64,000 bases of DNA from Lumbricus rubellus (Eukaryota > Annelida > Clitellata > Crassiclitellata > Lumbricidae). The notes below the pieces were generated by a model. That model was not told where the DNA came from, searched no databases, and saw only the letters and a list, made by a program, of their open reading frames with translations. Both the position numbers and the translations under genes were made by a program. Shown one piece after another: positions 1-10,315 of this stretch; within the stretch, counting starts at the first letter, position 1, and every line of letters starts with the position of its first letter. The stretch is taken from NCBI GenBank assembly GCA_945859605.1, contig OX243820.1, positions 32,182,880 to 32,246,879 on the forward strand, given 5' to 3'.

Positions 1-675
1 GCATGGCAGAACAATTTCTTCTAGCGCTTCATAGGGGTCAATTACCACACACAAAATGCTCCTTTCATACTCGCCTGTAGGACCTATAATAGAGTACAAG
101 TTGCACAAATAGAGACGAGAGAGCCACCAGGTCCTGCTGACCCGTGTAACGAGATGTCAGCGCGTCTGAGTGGACATGAAAAAGGCGCTGTATAAATAGC
201 CTGCCTCGCACGTCTTTATCACCAATGTTTATAACGGTTAATTTTACCCTTGGCTGTGTTCAGTGTGTTTATTGACCCTATCCAAACTCATCGGGATTTG
301 ATTACCGTAATAATGTTCGGCTGTTATGTAATATTTGTAAACAACGTGGTTATGGTTTGTACTCACAACGCACTTTATATATACATGTATATACTATATA
401 TACACTTGCATTATTATGATCATATATATATATATATATTATATAATGTTGACAGAGGATAATATGCATAAAAGAAGGGCTAAAACCTGGACCACAGAGA
501 GAAAAACACCAACAGTTGTTTGACGAAGTAATCTTTGAACGTTAATTCACTTTTTATCATCAGTGTCCAATATCTATTTTGAGAGAGGAATGCATATTAA
601 TAGCTATAATACAATGCACACGAATATTATGTGTTAGCAAATAGATGTAGATGTATGCATGTATACGCAGTGTGA

Positions 676-1060
676 GAATTGTGGAAATTTTAAACGCAAC
701 AACAGTGGCCATATTACTACAAAGTCCTTCATCCATATTGGTGGCAATACGGCCACTGTTAATATTATTGTTGCGTTCAAAATTTAAGAAAATCCTAAAT
801 GTCTTGACGGAATTATGACACTTTTTGTTGGGTTCTACTTTTCATCGGGGGGACACCGTGTATATGCGCATGTATTGCATATATTATATAATATATACAT
901 ATACAATTATACAATTATATTGGTGGCAATATGGCCACTGTTGTGGCGTTTAAATTTTAAGAAAAACCTAACAGTTTTGACCGAATTATGACACTTTGTG
1001 GGTTCTACTTTTCATCTAAACACCGTGTATATGCGCATGTATTGCATATATATATAAAAT
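676..1060. repeat. Tandem duplicated mobile-element end
   Basis: A block starting ATTGGTGGCAATACGGCCAC and ending CACCGTGTATATGCGCATG (735-885) recurs at 917-1050 with scattered differences. An inverted partial copy (CGCAACAACAGTGGCCATA) is at 697. CACCGTGTA is the terminal style of the mariner-like elements here. Confidence 0.6.
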
Positions 1061-1506
1061 ACACAATTATACATACTATTGTGACGGTCGCCTCCCTGAG
1101 CGCCAGGCCATACATTCAACCTGGGCACCAGGAGAGGCGTTCCGTGCTGTTGTTGAACTGCAGGTCTTGAGGAAAGTTGGTGGTGATCTGATAAGGCGCT
1201 ACATAACCGTGAATGCATGCTAGATGATCTACAGTAAGGGTGTCCTCGTGCAAGCTGTCCTAGGCGACAGCGAAATAAAGGCCCTGGTTGGCCCGAGTAA
1301 GTCTGACCACAAAGAGATTCGTGTCGTTCAACAACAGTCTTGCTTATCGGGGTGGAGGACATGGTCAGAGGGGTTTCTATCAGCCTCAGACGCCGGTTCA
1401 AATCCTGCACGTCACGAAGCATGCCTTCCAGAATCGGGCATAAACTAGCCAGGATTCGTTCTACATCTATGTGATCTTCTCCTATCCTAATTTGCGGCTG
1501 CGCCAT
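1012..1506 (-). CDS. Unrecognised ORF, possible exon
   Basis: An ATG-started minus-strand frame of up to 164 codons. The first 60 codons (IRIGEDHIDVERILASLCPI, LEGMLRDVQDLNRRLRLIE) look like an amphipathic helical protein with mixed composition, in contrast with the AT-rich flanks. The end of the frame runs into the tandem-duplicated mobile-element end at 1050, so only the first part can be real. I do not recognise the family; it could be a retroelement ORF. Confidence 0.3.
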   Translation of the reverse strand: MAQPQIRIGEDHIDVERILASLCPILEGMLRDVQDLNRRLRLIETPLTMSSTPISKTVVERHESLCGQTYSGQPGPLFRCRLGQLARGHPYCRSSSMHSRLCSALSDHHQLSSRPAVQQQHGTPLLVPRLNVWPGAQGGDRHNSMYNCVFYIYMQYMRIYTVFR

Positions 1507-1858
1507 TACTTTGCTATCAAAAAAACAGTCTCTTGAGATTTAGGATTTAATATAAAGCAAACAATAGTTCACACACATAAAATATGCAATTCTGATACAA
1601 CTATAAGCTTTACTACTACAGAAACATAGAAATGCGAAATCGTTAATAATCGTAATAATAGAAATAATAATAATAATGATAATAATAATTTGGAATAAAG
1701 AAACAGGAATTTCCCCAGGGCTACTACTGGACCAGGGACGATATCTCTCGGGGCATCTTATCAAGCGTATCCTTCTTAGGGCCTACCTTTGTCATGGCAA
1801 CGTCAAACAATGAACGAACAATGACCGGAAGTCTCTCTTCGGACGAACGGGGGGGATG

Positions 1859-1963
1859 TCTTTTCCTTCAGACGAACGGGGCGAACGGGGCTGTCTCTTC
1901 CTTCAGACGAACGGGGCGAACGGGGCAGTCTTTTCCATCAGACGAACGGGGCGAACGGGGGCT
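1859..1963 (+). repeat. Minisatellite, about 34 bp x 3
   Basis: Three units of CTTCCTTCAGACGAACGGGG plus CGAACGGGGC. The surroundings (1794-2192) are unusually GC-rich and open in two frames, but the product (SFRRTGRTG repeats) resembles no protein I know. Confidence 0.75.
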
Positions 1964-2415
1964 TCCTGGCGGAGGCCGTCGACAGGCACGGTCTCCTCTG
2001 TCGACGGAGCAGAGACGGAAGCACTGGGGCAGAAACTGGACGACGCGCAAACGGCTATCGCCCTCGGTTAACCGCCGGCCTATCGCTCTTCCTCCTTCTT
2101 ACGGCCAGTCGGTCGTGACTGCCGGGTTCAGTCCTCCTTCCTGCATGGATCTTCTGACGAACGCCACTTCCTCTGGCAACATCTTAGACTGAGAGCCCAG
2201 AGGGATCTCAGGGGGTTCCTTAAATACTCTAAGCAGACCGCCGGGTCTGGAAACGATTAAATTTAGGGTGGTTCAGGTCGGTTCCATACCCGTGCATAAA
2301 CGCCTCATTATTCAAAATAATACATTCGTCTTCATCCCAGCGGTTCTTTGAGGCTGGGATCTGCAGTTATCCTCGATGTGCGGACGACTGGGGCAGAGTA
2401 ATTAATAAACAAACA

Positions 2416-2555
2416 ATGGATCTTTGTTGGGCGGGACCTACCTCAGGGATCTGCGTGGGGTTTGTGTGGGGGGATTAATATTAAGACAATGGAGCTTTGT
2501 CGGGCGGGACCTACCACGGGGATCTGCGTGGAGGTTGGGTGTGGGGGTTGGATGA
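2416..2555 (+). repeat. Tandem duplication of a GGGCGGGACCTACC unit
   Basis: ATGGATCTTTGTTGGGCGGG...ATCTGCGTGGGG and ATGGAGCTTTGTCGGGCGGG...ATCTGCGTGGAGG are two diverged copies of about 73 bp. Confidence 0.7.
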
Positions 2556-2667
2556 CTAACTCCAAGGGAATCTAGACAGGGCAGTAAAAGGCGCAACATA
2601 AATACATGTGATAAAAACATGTATAATAATAGAGTGACGATGAAATCATGAATCGTTACACTATGTA

Positions 2668-3868
2668 CAGGGTGGGCCAAAAGTATTTATCCAACTTTGA
2701 AGGCCTATAACTTAGGCAGTTTAGCAAGTAAGTGTACGCTTAATGCATCAAATTAAAGGTAGTTATATCAGCTATATGTCCGACAAATTTCATTACGGTA
2801 GCTTGCACTACGCGCCATATAATTATTTTGTACCGCACCTACCCTGTTTTTGGACGTAAACAATAATTTCATCATGGCGCCGCTATCAGAAGATGACAGG
2901 ACTTCGATTCGAATTTTAAGAATTGAAAAACATTTGAATGCATATCAAATGATGAATGAATTTCCTGCTAGAAACTGGAGTAAAAACAATCTCAACCGAT
3001 TAATTAGACAAATTGACGCGAGTGCAAGTTCTAAACGTAAACATGTTACTGGCTGTCTTCGTTCGGCACGTAGGCCTACCGCTGACAACATCGCTTGTGT
3101 AGCTGAATTGGTCTGTAGCAAAGAGGATAATCCAGGCACAAGCAAAAGTCCTGACCTAATAGCCCTGACTTAAATCCCGTTGATTACTCAATCTGAGGTG
3201 CTTTGCAGCAACGGGTTTATCGTGAACGGATAGTAAACGTCGAGCATCTCACTCGTTGCTGGACTGAGATCAGCCAGGAACTCATCAATGGAGCCATAGA
3301 TCAACGGGCACGTCGCATTCATGCAGTCATTCGAGCTCGTGGAAGACACATTGAATATTTATTTGATTAAATAATTCTTGGATTTCTTAATGGCTATCAA
3401 TAATGCAAACTTGCAAAGACTAATTTTCCAAGTATTGTGTTTTGCAAGATAGACGAATTAAAATCATTGTAAAATCATTGTAAACTGATACATATTCAGT
3501 ACAGTAGTTTTATGCAATTATTATTAAAGCTAAAAATGTAAATTTTTGAGCAGTTGTAGCTGATACAACGACCTTTAATTTGATGCATTAAGCATACACT
3601 TACTTGTTAAACTGCCTAAGTTATCGGCCTTCAAAGTTGAACAAATACTTTTGGCTCACCCTGATGAAATTATTGTTTACGTCAGAAAACAAGGTAGGTG
3701 CGGTACACAATAATTATATGGCGCGTAGTGCAAGCTCCCGTAATGAAATTTGTTGGACTTATAGCTGATATAACTACCTTTAATTTGATGTCTTAGGCAT
3801 ACACTTACTTGCTAAACTGCCTAAGTTATAGGTCTTCAAAGTTGGATAAATACTTTTGGCCCACCCTG
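2668..3868 (+). mobile_element. Mariner-like element with compound right end
   Basis: Outer inverted ends (CAGGGTGGGCCAAAAGTA / complement) are flanked by TA. The left 205 bp (2668-2873) is repeated in inverted orientation at 3664-3868, while an inner right end with the same terminal sequence (…TTTTGGCTCACCCTG) closes at 3663. The element thus has two right ends in series, the outer one being a copy of the left arm including the start of the transposase gene. Confidence 0.85.
2850..3370 (+). pseudogene. Mariner transposase remnant (HTH plus C-terminal end)
   Basis: The open frame 2850-3173 carries the N-terminal helix-turn-helix region (MMNEFPARNWSKNNLNRLIR and SARRPTADN, as in mariner/Tc transposases). 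After a junction near 3170-3210 another frame gives ISQELINGAIDQRARRIHAV and the terminal RGRHIEYLF. The whole catalytic DDD core between these is missing. Confidence 0.8.
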
Positions 3869-4261
3869 TATATAGTGATATTATATGCAGCTGCATGCTA
3901 CCCTGGACATTAGTCCCTCTGTTTCGTCCAGCTGCAAAATAATTAGTCTCTGCTTTTCCGGATTCCTGCATCTGCTGTGGGGTCATTTCCATTAATTCTT
4001 CTCTCCACTACAGGTCTCTTAAAAACCTCCGCTGCCGTCTTTAGCCATCGTCACAAATTCACAACAACAACGCGCGTGATTTTAACGAAGCTAATGATGA
4101 TACGGCCTAATTATTTTTTCCCGGATATCTTTACGTTGCAATTATTTTTAGTTACACGCGATTCTATGCATGCGAATAATTATGTCCACGCGTACACACA
4201 TGATTCATATAATTAGCCTATAATATATATATATATATATATATTATATCATTCATTATTC

Positions 4262-4345
4262 ATTCACAAAATTTATATAGCGCTTCTTATCGATTTATAC
4301 TCAGTGGCGCTCCCAATCTAACCCAGGCGGGAAAGGGCGTACATG
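4262..4345 (-). repeat. SINE tail fragment
   Basis: TTATATAGCGCTTCTTATCG and AGTGGCGCTCCCAATC are a diverged reverse copy of the shared tail. Similar scraps are at 18316-18381 and 37295-37370. Confidence 0.5.
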
Positions 4346-4393
4346 TATGCAGAATCTGGACTATTGTACAACCCTGGTTGAACCGCGTATGTA

Positions 4394-5342
4394 CACTGTG
4401 TCCGGAAAAAAAGGGACCCATTTTGTAAATATGAAAATAAATAGTAAATATTAATCGATTTTCACAATTCAAAGACCGTTTTTATCCTAACATAATTATC
4501 TAACAATTGCGAAAATATAAAAGTTTCAGTCCAAATAATGACGTCATGATGACGTCATTTGCACAAAAAGTCAAATTTAAGAGATAAATGCGCAAAATCA
4601 TCAAAAGTTTCAATATTTTCATGATGTAATTTATCAATAATAAAGTAAGTTTAATTTTAGTTTTATATCTGGATTAATTTGTGGTCAAAGTGTACACCTT
4701 TGGCCTCAGCGTAAGCTTCAAAACGGTCGCGCTAATAGCCAACAGCAGCATCGATAACCAGCGTATCAAAATCCTCCCCAGCAGGCATTAACAATTCGCT
4801 CACGGAGTTCTTCAATGTCTCTTATCCTTGTCTTGTAACCATCTCCTGCAATAGTCTCCACGTTTTATAATCAACTTGATTTAAGCTCGGGCCGTTGGGC
4901 GGCCAAAGATTATAAGAGGAATGAAATCCGGAGTCTCATTAGTCAACAGTTCAGCAGTTTAACGAGTTCAGTGAGCTGGAACGCCATATTGTTGAAATGT
5001 TTATTAATCCGAGTATTCGCGGATATCAGACATCAATTTTATATGGAGGAGACAATTCCTGTAATGAGTTGCATTTATTTTTACTCCTGGTTCTGTTAAA
5101 TGGATTTCCGTTTCACCAAGAGCCAATATACCAGCCGAAATAATGCATGACTAGCCGCTAAATGAACTTTAGTGCAAATGACGTCATTCTGACGTCATCA
5201 TTGTGACTGGAACTTTTATATTTTCACCAGTATTAGATAAATATGTCAGGATTAAAATGCTTTTTGAATTGTAAAAATCGATGAATATTTACTATTTATT
5301 TTGATATTTAGAAAATGGGTCCCTTTTTTTTCGGACACAGTG
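4394..5342 (-). mobile_element. Decayed mariner-like element
   Basis: Inverted ends CACTGTGTCCGGAAAAAAAG and complement, with homology over about 170 bp, are flanked by TA on both sides. On the minus strand at about 4980-4680 a broken frame reads WPPNGPSLNQVDYKTWRLLQ and REERIVNACW-like text, the last catalytic block and C-terminus of a mariner transposase with several stops. Repeated TGACGTCA palindromes lie near both ends (4540-4560 and 5179-5200). Confidence 0.8.
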
Positions 5343-5480
5343 TATATTGTATCATTGTATGGTGAGTGCATAATTATTTAAACCGAAACAGCAGGCAGAC
5401 TGAAACAGTCCAGCTTTCGGTGAGGGGTGTTCAAGCTCTAGTTGTCTAATAGTAATAACGATCGCGTTAATATTAGCTCT

Positions 5481-5600
5481 AAAAGCTAGAGAAAGAGACT
5501 ATCTTATACATATTCATTTGTAAAGCTAGAGAAAGAGACTATCTTACACATATTCATTTGTAAAGCTAGAGAAAGAGACTATCTTATACATATTCATTTG
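5481..5600 (+). repeat. 40 bp tandem repeat x 3
   Basis: Three almost identical 40 bp units (AAAGCTAGAGAAAGAGACTA, then TCTTATACATATTCATTTG). Only one base differs in the second unit. Confidence 0.95.
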
Positions 5601-6189
5601 TAACGCAGAGAACCAATATACGCTGTAGAGCAGCTGTTTTCGAATGTCGGTCGCGTGTTTACTTGTAAAATTTCTTGGTACTACAGTATCCTAGTTACAG
5701 ATCTGACGGCGTAGCACGCGCAACTTTTGTATAAAAACTCATAATTTATTATAAACCGAAAATCGAAAAATTTACACCTGATTGGTGTTTTATCGAATTT
5801 CCTCTGTTTTAACATTTTCGACTTCCGCCTCCTTTTGCCAGAGCAGGTCACATATTAGAGATATACATACATGGGCCTATTATAGGCCTATAATTATCTG
5901 CAATACATTTATATACATTTATATACATGTAGTCACTTTAGTAGGCGTAGGCCTGCATTTAAATGATTTCGATAAATACAGTTATTATGAAAGAGAAAGA
6001 AAGAGGAGGTTACGATTTAGGTCGAGAAAAACTTAACAAATTATTTTATAGTTTATAATTATGACCCATAGAGATATTTCTAAGCACATAGACGTATCTT
6101 AAAAGATGTTTAATTGCATTTTGCCAATGCGATTATGCAATAAACGAATATATAATAATACAAAGCCTTTTATTGTCGCACCACCTGGT

Positions 6190-6655
6190 GTGCGTGCGTG
6201 GTGTGTATGTGTGTGTGTGCGCGTGTGTGTGTGTAGCACTGTGTACATGTAAGGGTGAATGTGTATGTGTGTATGTGTGTGTGTGTGTGTGTATGTGTGT
6301 ATGCGTAGGTGGTTGTAAGTGGGTTTAGGTGTGTGTGAGTGTGTGTGTGTGGGCGTGTGTGCGTGCGTGGCGTGTATGTTTGTGTGTGCGCGTGTTTATG
6401 TGGGTATGTATAAGTGTAAAATTTACACTTATTTTAATACATACCCATTTAATGTGTATGTACATGTTTGTGTGTGTGTTTGTGTCTGTCAGAGTGTGTG
6501 TTTGTATGTGTGTGCGTTTGTGTTTGTTTGTTTGTGTGCATTTGTGTGTTTGTATGCGTGTTTGTATGCGTGTGAGTGCGTGTGTGTTTGTATGTGTGTG
6601 CGTATGCGTGTGTGTACGTAAAAATGTGTGTGTGTGGGTGTGGGTGGGTGGATGG
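6190..6655 (+). repeat. (TG)n-rich array before RGK exon
   Basis: TG/TGCG/TTTG-rich DNA of about 460 bp ends about 60 bp before the exon at 6716. ORFs through it are repeat translations. Confidence 0.9.
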
Positions 6656-6715
6656 ATGGGTGGGTGTAGGATGGAGAGGGTCTGTATAGGTTGGTTACTC
6701 TTTGTTTTATTACAG

Positions 6716-6810
6716 TCGATGGCTGCCAAAGTAGCATCGTTTGCACAGCCCTTGATGGTCAACTGTACGAGATGGACATCACCGAAATGACCGTTCGAAC
6801 ACCCGTCCAA
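6716..6810 (+). CDS. RGK-like small GTPase, internal exon (first recognised)
   Basis: The exon is bounded by a TTTTATTACAG acceptor and a GTAAGT donor. It starts with two bases completing a codon and then reads 31 codons, ending in phase 0. The peptide has [12 protein letters not shown], which sits where RGK GTPases have the switch II strand (VDG...VYDIWE). The G3 DxxG motif is not canonical, which is normal for RGK proteins. Phase 0 matches the exon at 9933. The P-loop exon should lie upstream; none was seen between 1 and 6700, so it is outside the window or too short to see. A (TG)n array precedes the acceptor and a (CTGT)n array follows the donor. Identity of this exon alone is weak; its phase and position support it. 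Confidence 0.6.
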
Positions 6811-6824
6811 GTAAGTCAACGTCC

Positions 6825-7150
6825 ACTCTGTCTGTCTTTCTGTTTGTCTGTCTTTCTGTCTCTACGTCTGTCTCTCTGTATGTCTATGTCTGTCTCTCTG
6901 TCTGTCTGTCTCTCTGTCTGTCTCTTTGTCTTTCTGCTTGTCTCATTGTATGTCCTTCTCTCTGTCTGTCTCACTCTGTCTCTCTGTCTGTCTCTCTGTC
7001 TGTCTCTTTGTATGTCTTTCTGTTTGTCTTTCTGTTTGTCTCTCTGTATGTCTATGTCTGTCTCTCCGTCTGTCTCTGCCTGTCTCTGTCTTTCTCTCTG
7101 TCTCTGTCTGTCTCTCTCTGTCTGTGTGTCTGTCTCTCTTTCTGTCTGTA
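6825..7150 (+). repeat. (CTGT)n/(CTCTGT)n array after RGK exon
   Basis: Begins about 15 bp after the GTAAGT donor. A second array of the same type is at 7505-7690. Both are pyrimidine-rich on the coding strand. Confidence 0.92.
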
Positions 7151-7619
7151 ATCAAAACCTAAAAACCCCACAAGATCATCGAATGGAATTTCGACCAGTC
7201 TGTGTCTGTCAATCTATCTGTCTGAATCTGTCTTTTCTTCTGTCTATCTCTGTCTTCCAGTCTCCAATCACCAGTCTATTTCTATATCTATTATATGTAC
7301 ATGTATATCTCTCTCGCTCTCGCTCTATGCCTGCTTCTGTCTTTATCGGTCTGTATACGACTATACATGTATCTGTAGTTCTGTCTCTCTATGTTTTTTA
7401 GTCTGTTTGTGCCACTGTCGCTGCTATTCTTGCTTCTCTGCTGACTTATTGCTATGTACGGTACTGCTTCTGCACAATAATAGAGTCTAATATGGAGCAT
7501 TCTACGATATTTCTCTCTTTATGTCTCTAGTTGTTTGTCTGTGAGTCTGCCTGTTTGTCTGTCTGTGTGTCTGTGTGTCTATGTGTCTGCCTGTGTGTCT
7601 GTCTGCCTGTATGTCTGTT

Positions 7620-7656
<37 letters not shown>

Positions 7657-7934
7657 GTCTGTCTGCTCATCTGCGTACTTGTTTCTCTCTGTCACTCTTG
7701 TTTTGCCTGCTGACTTAATTATTTATTGCCACGAGGAGCTTCAGCGTATAACGAGCATTCTCTGTTTTCTTCCTGTGTGCCTCTGTCTCGTATACCGCTG
7801 TCTGTTTTTCTGTCTGTCTGTGCGTCTGTGTGTCTGCATGCTTCTTATCCACCGAGATACTTGTTTTCTTCCTGTCGTTCTCCTCTGATGCTTCATTTAC
7901 ATGCGTCGACATGACTTGGGCAACTCTTTGGGGT

Positions 7935-8010
7935 GGTAGTCACCCCACCCTACCCCACCCCACCCGACCCCAACCCACCCCACCCCACCCCACCCCAATC
8001 CACCCCCAAC
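7935..8010 (+). repeat. (CCCCA)n array
   Basis: CCCCACCCCA steps about 75 bp long, in the RGK intron. Confidence 0.9.
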
Positions 8011-8261
8011 CCACAACCGAAGAGAGAGAAAAGTACACGATTTATGCTACGAGTCCTATGCTGCGACTTCTAATCAGACTTCTGTTGCGACTTCTACTGT
8101 GCGACTTCTGATACGACTTCTACTTTGCGACTTCTGATGCGACTTTCGTTAAGACTTCTACTACTGATTTTTAATCAGAATTTTTTCTGCTGGTTCCACT
8201 ACCGTCTCCAACGTGAACGGTGTTCCCGTTTTAACAAGTAGAACCACACACGATGAACAAA

Positions 8262-8485
8262 TGGGGCGCGGTGGTCTAGTGGTGGCGTCGTTGCCTTGGA
8301 GCTGGAAGGTCCGAGGTTCGAATCCACCTCCCCGCGTAAGGACCTTGGGCAAGTCCTTCACTCACAATTGCTCAGCGTTTTGGCGTGAAACTCCGATGCA
8401 GTGTCCGCTCTGCATCGGGAGCGCCTCTGAGTAGAGATAGCTTGAAGGAGCGCTATAACAAGTGCACATACAAACAAACAAACAA
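8262..8485 (+). mobile_element. tRNA-derived SINE, full copy
   Basis: Pol III A box TGGTCTAGTGG (8272-8282) and B box GGTTCGAATCC (8315-8325) lie 43 bp apart as in a tRNA. A body with CGTGAAACTCCGATGCAGTG follows, then the tail GGGAGCGCCTCTGAGTAGAG...GCGCTATAACAAG and (CAAA)n. The A box is closest to tRNA-Glu by eye. It lies in the RGK intron. Confidence 0.9.
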
Positions 8486-8846
8486 ATGGAATTTCGACCA
8501 GGTTTTTCCACTGTACAGTACAATAGGTGTAGGTATGTGCTTGTGTGTGATTGTCTAGGTGTGCGTGTTTGTATGGTTATGTGTATGCGCGTGTATCGTG
8601 GGTGGGTGCAGGCGGGTGTGTACTACTGTGTAGGTTCCTTTTAATCTTCGTTTATTTGCCATGCAAGGCATCCGTCACGATATCGTATACTGCAGCAGCT
8701 CTCGTTTTACGAACGCTATCTCGCAAATGAAAAGCCGACAGTTGACCTTTTGGGAGAGTGGCGGGAAGCCATCCTGCATCCGAAGTGATCTTTTGCTCTT
8801 CGTGTCAGGGTGCAAGTGCAACCATATCTCTAAACCTCCCCCCGAT

Positions 8847-9030
8847 GGAGAGACAGACAGACAGACAGACAGAGACAGAAAGAGACAGAGAGAGATACAC
8901 ATAAAGACACAGATAGACAGATAGAGAGAGACAGAGAGAGAGAGACAGAGACAAAGACAGAGACAGAGACAGATAGACATAGAGAGACAGATAGAGAGAC
9001 AGATAAAGAGAGAGAGAGACAGAAAGTACG
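8847..9030 (+). repeat. (GACA)n/(GAGA)n array
   Basis: Purine-rich tetranucleotide array in the RGK intron, opposite in strand sense to the CTGT arrays. Confidence 0.9.
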
Positions 9031-9782
9031 GGCGTGCGTGCGTTAGTTCGTGTGTGCGTCTGTCAGTGCATCATGTGTGTATGAATGTATAATTATAGCC
9101 TAATTGTTTGTGTGTAGGTGTGTATCTGTGCAAGTGTGTGTTTGTCCTCGTTGGTTTATTTTTGGGCCACGTGGACCGGTTCCATGCAAGACTTTCTTTC
9201 CTATGAGTGACTTCCATTAGAGCAAGTAAATTGAAAATAAAAAACCAACGAAAACTTGTTTACCGTCATGACAACTTCCGAGATTAACATAGCGTCTGAG
9301 AATGTTGACGAATATATAGCCTATATATATATATATATATGTATAATTGTATATATATACATGTATGTATGTATGTATGTATATGTTATTAGACGCAAAT
9401 AATTAGCCAACGACATGCTGTTTGCAGCTGCAGTTCGTTGAACTTTTTACAGCCAAAAATTAACTCTGTGCGTTTTCTGGGCCTACGTGTAAGCTTACTT
9501 AATCTCAAAACCCTCTCATGACCAAAAAGGTATTTGTTGTAAGCTTCATTCATGGTGTAAGGAACCAGTATGCATGTAAGCAAAAATCCTTTATTAGCAG
9601 CTGAAATGCGTAGTGTAGAAATAATGGGAAAACAACTGCAAGCCCGAATTTCCAGTATTCTCGCCCGATCAGTTCCATTGCGCTTCTGAACTGGTCACCA
9701 CACATAAGCGATGTACAAATGCTCAGATACAACACAGTACATGAATGATGAAAGTCACTACAGATCTGGTTAGGCATTCTAA

Positions 9783-9883
9783 GTAGAAAAGGGAGTGGTA
9801 GTTATAGCTCAATCTAGGTTAAACCTCATTAATATTCACGCCATTAACGAAGATTGATCTAGAATCGTCACTCCCTCTTCTAC
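9783..9883. repeat. Inverted-repeat mini element before RGK exon
   Basis: GTAGAAAAGGGAGTGGTAG...TCAATCT and its complement AGATTGATCTAG...CACTCCCTCTTCTAC form arms of about 33 bp. It ends 49 bp before the exon at 9933. Confidence 0.6.
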
Positions 9884-9932
9884 TGCTATGTGTGTCTGTG
9901 CGTGTGCGTGTGTACACGTGTGTTTCTGTTAG

Positions 9933-10128
9933 AATGATTTTCTGGTCAATGGTTTGACTGACGTCGACGGTTGGTTGGTCGTCTATTCGGTGGAGGATCG
10001 GAGATCGTTCGAATTGGCGATCGACTGTCTCTACGAAATAAGAACACGGCTTCGAATTGCTGGCACAGTCGTCACTCTGGCCGCCAACAAGAGCGACCTC
10101 GTTCGGACAAGGATGATCTCAGAGCAAG
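9933..10128 (+). CDS. RGK-like small GTPase, exon with G4 box
   Basis: The exon follows a TTTCTGTTAG acceptor and ends at CAAG|GTCTTG, leaving one base (phase 1). It encodes 65 codons including DGWLVVYSVEDRRSFELA, matching the RGK strand and helix after switch II, and the guanine-specificity box NKSD followed by LVRTRMIS, very like the LVRSREVS of Rad and Gem. RGK proteins bind the calcium-channel beta subunit and inhibit voltage-gated calcium channels; that role is family knowledge, not seen here. The donor is weak (GTCTTG), but splicing there restores GAG with the next exon and gives the family's EGR motif. A 5 bp-unit satellite starts about 25 bp after the donor. Confidence 0.85.
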
Positions 10129-10151
10129 GTCTTGTCACTTTGAATATTATA

Positions 10152-10315
10152 AATAATTGTATTGTATTGTATTGTGTTGTATTGTGTTGTATAGTATTGT
10201 ATTGTATCGTATTGTATTATTTGTAATGCATTGTGTTGTATTGTATTGTATTGTAGTGTATCGTATTGTAGTGTATCGTATTGTATCGTACTGTATTGTA
10301 TTGTATTGTATCCAT
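10152..10315 (+). repeat. (ATTGT)n pentanucleotide array
   Basis: Begins about 25 bp after the donor at 10128, with interspersed ATCGT and GTTGT variants. Confidence 0.95.

Noticed and set aside
8262..8335. A tRNA gene
   Set aside because: The A and B boxes are present, but the acceptor stem does not close and the sequence continues into the SINE body and tail; the same holds for the heads at 43330 and 44742.
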